NCBI GenBank assembly: GCA_025934435.1
Contig: JAICYB010000008.1
Coordinates: forward strand, 18,329-82,328
Length of the DNA: 64,000 bases
Direction of reading: 5' to 3'
Origin: Actinomycetes bacterium
GTDB taxonomy: Bacteria > Actinomycetota > JAICYB01
The notes below the pieces were generated by a model, which had not been told where the DNA came from, did no database searches, and saw nothing but the letters and a program-made list of their open reading frames with translations. Positions within the stretch are counted from its first letter, which is position 1. Each line of letters begins with the position of its first letter. A program made the translations under genes and the position numbers. Of the stretch, positions 61,696-64,000 are shown one piece after another.

Positions 61696-62460
61696 TTACG
61701 ACGCCGGCGCCGCCGGGACCGCCGATCCGTACGCTGCCGCGAACCCGTCGCCCTCGGCGTCCGGCAGCGACGGCGTCGAGACCTGGAGACGGCTCTGGAC
61801 CATGACGCCGCCTTCGCTCGCGACGAAGCTCGGCGACGCGCCGTTCACGGTTCCCGGATCGAAGACCGACGACCCGTAGTGCGCGAGGGTCGCGACGCGG
61901 CCACCGACGGTCGGTGCTTCTTCGATCCACTCGGCCGAGGTCAGCGGCCCGGTGTACGTCTTCGAGATCGAGAAGCTCTGTCCGGACGATACGTCCGTGA
62001 GCGTGATCGTCCACGTGCTGCCGGCGCCCTTCGCGATCGAGGAGCGCATGTGGTCACCCGGGTTGATCGTGAGGGTCGGGATCACCGTTTCGGCCGCCGG
62101 GAGGATCTCCCACCACGCACCGTAGTGGGCGCGTCCGTTGTAGAAGTCCTGCTCTGTTCCCGTCTGGATGAGCTGACTGTTGTTGAATCCGTCGATGCCG
62201 ATCCAGTTGGACGAATAGGACGCCTTCTTCGTCGAAGCCACGGCCGGCACGTTCCATTCGCCCGTGATCGAGGTGTAGGGGCCGCCCGTCACGGCGTATC
62301 CGGACCAGTTGGACGACGACCAGCCCGCGGCCGAGGTGCTACCGGCCGGGATACGCGAGCCGATGCGCGGGTGCGAGGCGATCGCGGGCACGGCCGGGGC
62401 GAACGAGAGGCCCATAGCGAGCAAGACGAGTGCGGCGAACGGCCGGATACGCGGTCCCAT
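61696..62460 (-). CDS. Secreted G1-family (eqolisin-like) peptidase
   Basis: 254 residues with a signal peptide (ALVLLAMGLSFAPAVPAIAS). The beta-sandwich of glutamic peptidases is indicated by SSNWSGYAVTGGPYTSITGEW, WIGIDGF, LIQTGTEQ (catalytic Gln) and AEWIEEAPTVGG (catalytic Glu). These enzymes act at acid pH and are better known from fungi, but bacterial members occur. AAAGGCAGGG precedes ATG 62460. It is divergent from the tetR gene, 122 bp away. The 61598-61695 gap shows nothing clear. Confidence 0.85.
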   Translation of the reverse strand: MGPRIRPFAALVLLAMGLSFAPAVPAIASHPRIGSRIPAGSTSAAGWSSSNWSGYAVTGGPYTSITGEWNVPAVASTKKASYSSNWIGIDGFNNSQLIQTGTEQDFYNGRAHYGAWWEILPAAETVIPTLTINPGDHMRSSIAKGAGSTWTITLTDVSSGQSFSISKTYTGPLTSAEWIEEAPTVGGRVATLAHYGSSVFDPGTVNGASPSFVASEGGVMVQSRLQVSTPSLPDAEGDGFAAAYGSAVPAAPAS

Positions 62461-62546
62461 GTCCCTGCCTTTCTCGAGGGGCGTCGCTTCGTCCGCCCCT
62501 GTCGGACACCCAGTGAACGCCTCACCCGGGAAGTTGGATACTGCTC

Positions 62547-62582
62547 TTGACAGTTACCGTTGGTAACGTTACTGTCAGTAAC
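62547..62582 (+). promoter_or_regulatory. Consensus promoter with two abutting TetR-type operators
   Basis: TTGACA (62547-62552), 17-bp spacer, TACTGT (62570-62575), then 7 nt to ATG 62583: a near-ideal leaderless promoter. Two adjacent 15-bp palindromes fill it: GTTACC-GTT-GGTAAC (62553-62567) in the spacer and GTTACTG-T-CAGTAAC (62568-62582) over the -10 box up to the start codon. They are the obvious binding sites for the TetR encoded downstream. Confidence 0.85.
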
Positions 62583-63269
62583 ATGACCAAGAACGCAGAG
62601 ATCCGTCAGCACCGCCTCGACCGGCGCCAGCGCCGGCAGGCCGAACGGGACGCCGATCGGGAGGCGCGGCAGGCCGGACGAAGCGCCAAGCGCGAGCAGC
62701 TCCTCGAAGCCGCGATCGCGGTCGTCCGCCGCGAAGGACCGGGCGCGTCGATGGACGAGATCGCCCGCGAGGCCGGCATCACGAAGCCGATCATCTACCG
62801 CGCGTTCGGCGACCGTGAGGGCCTGACGGCGGCGATCGCGGACCGGTTCGCTGATGAGCTCGCCGCGACCCTCGCCGAGCAGATGACCCGCGAGGACACC
62901 ACCTATCGGGAGGCCGTTTCCCTCACGATCGACGCCTACCTCGCGTTCATCGAGCGCGATCCGAAGATCGTCCGGTTCCTGGTCTCGCGGGACTTCGGGG
63001 ACCCGAACAACGCCACACCACGCCTGATCCAGAAGATCTGCGCGCTCGTAGCCTCGTCCATCCATGAAGAGCTCCGCACGAACAAGCTGGACACCGGGGT
63101 CGCGGAGCCGTGGGCGTACGCGATCGTGGGTGCCGTTCACCTTGCGGGCGACCGGTGGCTCGAGAACAAGACGATGACCCGTTCAAGCCTCACCGAGTAC
63201 CTGACGGCACTCGTGTGGGATGGCATGAACGCATTCCGGGGTATCACCGCCGAGGAGGGCGTGCGATGA
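62583..63269 (+). CDS. TetR/AcrR-family transcriptional regulator
   Basis: 228 residues. An unusually basic 35-residue N-terminal arm (RQHRLDRRQRRQAERDADRE) leads into the helix-turn-helix (MDEIAREAGITKPIIYRAFG) and a C-terminal ligand/dimer domain. It almost certainly represses its own gene through the two palindromes that cover its promoter. The ATGA overlap with the downstream membrane protein means both are under the same control. The signal is probably a fatty-acyl or hydrophobic ligand, judging only by operator type. Confidence 0.92.
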   Translation: MTKNAEIRQHRLDRRQRRQAERDADREARQAGRSAKREQLLEAAIAVVRREGPGASMDEIAREAGITKPIIYRAFGDREGLTAAIADRFADELAATLAEQMTREDTTYREAVSLTIDAYLAFIERDPKIVRFLVSRDFGDPNNATPRLIQKICALVASSIHEELRTNKLDTGVAEPWAYAIVGAVHLAGDRWLENKTMTRSSLTEYLTALVWDGMNAFRGITAEEGVR

Positions 63270-64000
63270 CACACATGATCTTGGCAACGAGTGCATCACC
63301 GGGTTCGCTCGGAGATTGGCGTCCGCTGTTCGCGATGCTCGCGGGCTACCTCGCCGTGGTCGGCGGACTCGCGATAGCCGGAGGCGGCGAAACGGGGTTC
63401 GCGCCGACCTTGCTCCTTCCGCGGATCTCGCGCGGTCTCGAGCGCTTGACGAAGATCCCCGGGTGGGCGGCGGCGGCCGTCATGCAGGGATCGTTCGGAC
63501 TGCTCGTGGCCGGTATGGGCTTCTACAACGACGTCGCGTGGCACGTCCGTCTCGGGCGTGACAAGAACCTCTTCACCGCGCCGCACACGGCGATCGTCGT
63601 CGGTTTGTTCCTGATCTTCTCGTCGGCGATCGTCGGCATCCTGATCGCGAACGCGGAGAACATCGACGTCGGGTTGCGCATCGGGAATTGGCGCCTCCCG
63701 TACTCGCTGATCGCGCTCGGTCTGCTGGGTGGTTCCGCGCTCGCGGGCTTCCCGCTCGACGATCTCTGGCACAAGTTCTACGGCATCGACGTCACGATGT
63801 GGAGCCCGACGCACCTGCTGATGATCGTCGGCGCTTCGCTTTCTCCGATCGCGACGTGGCTCACCCTCGCCGAAGCGAAGGTTTCTCCGAAGGACGGCGG
63901 GTGGCCGCGCGGCCTGCACGTCACGATCGCGATCTGTGCGCTGCTCGGTCTCGCCAGCACGCAGGGCGAATTCGAGTTCGGCGTCCCGCAGTTCCAGCAG
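63266..64000 (+). CDS. Multi-pass membrane protein, 3' end beyond the window
   Basis: At least 245 residues with no stop before the right edge. ATG 63266 overlaps the tetR stop (ATGA). About six hydrophobic segments are visible so far. Two spaced acidic-His motifs, NDVAWHVRLGRDKNLFTAPH and DDLWHKFYGIDVTMWSPTH, have the same D-x(2-3)-WH-x(3)-G-x-D-x(n)-P-x-H layout and could bind metal within the membrane face. I do not recognise the family. As TetR's co-transcribed partner it may be the regulated function. Confidence 0.75.
   Translation, partial: MTHMILATSASPGSLGDWRPLFAMLAGYLAVVGGLAIAGGGETGFAPTLLLPRISRGLERLTKIPGWAAAAVMQGSFGLLVAGMGFYNDVAWHVRLGRDKNLFTAPHTAIVVGLFLIFSSAIVGILIANAENIDVGLRIGNWRLPYSLIALGLLGGSALAGFPLDDLWHKFYGIDVTMWSPTHLLMIVGASLSPIATWLTLAEAKVSPKDGGWPRGLHVTIAICALLGLASTQGEFEFGVPQFQQ

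Noticed and set aside
1..64000. Mobile elements or genomic island
   Set aside because: No transposase, integrase, phage gene, attachment-site duplication next to the tRNA, or composition shift was found.

Overview
This 64 kb window is high-GC chromosomal DNA that most likely comes from an actinobacterium. The evidence is a WhiB-family iron-sulfur protein, an ftsE-ftsX pair near smpB, a bacterial Ku protein, a tmRNA with an ALAA-type tag, a PASTA-type Ser/Thr kinase and many GTG/TTG starts. Genes are tightly packed and mostly housekeeping. I see no insertion sequence, integrase, phage gene, CRISPR array or rRNA operon. The absence of any gap over about 300 bp without a gene, and the odd tmRNA tag, suggest a little-studied lineage rather than Streptomyces or Mycobacterium.

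Layout. 1-8.5 kb: a zinc-ribbon protein, FtsH, WhiB, a diacylglycerol-kinase-like enzyme, Ku, a STAS-domain protein and aconitase. 8.5-14.4 kb: a caa3-type cytochrome c oxidase operon (subunit II with fused cytochrome c, I, III, IV, CtaG, a membrane cupredoxin). 14.4-19.7 kb: a secreted Ca-repeat-like protein, an ACT protein, pantothenate kinase and a translationally coupled FAD oxidase/ThDP enzyme pair. 19.7-25.2 kb: tRNA-Arg(CCG) opposite an operon of response regulator, argS, lysA and an oligopeptidase. 25.1-31.1 kb: an Erm-like rRNA methyltransferase, hom-thrC-thrB and a split transketolase. 31-41 kb: a secreted dimethylformamidase-like protein, ftsEX, a two-gene AhpD-like operon with an in-frame UGA, a WYL regulator, VOC, YjbR and SmpB proteins and a heterodimeric ABC exporter. 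41-49 kb: a metalloprotease, an ABC-2 exporter, a biotin-carrier/carboxyltransferase fusion, a CASTOR/POLLUX-like channel, YceI and a nitroreductase. 48.76-49.27 kb: three tandem 53-bp hairpin repeats abutting tmRNA. 49.3-64 kb: a prolyl oligopeptidase operon with two small genes, DoxX, a Ser/Thr kinase, GNAT, TauE, a very large cyclase-ATPase, a 5'-3' exonuclease, a 48-residue zinc ribbon, aldehyde dehydrogenase, a G1 peptidase, a TetR regulator and a membrane protein cut by the right edge.

The strongest unusual observation is the AhpD-like gene at 34429-35031 (minus strand). It has an in-frame UGA exactly where the second catalytic cysteine of CxxCxxxH belongs. A 6-bp stem with a GGUC loop begins 11 nt after that codon, so the gene probably encodes a selenoprotein (CxxU) that gene callers would split.

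A second theme is transcription. About a dozen genes have a TANNNT -10 box 6-9 nt before the start codon and no Shine-Dalgarno sequence, which predicts widespread leaderless mRNAs. Two small genes (44 and 48 codons) fall below usual ORF cut-offs.
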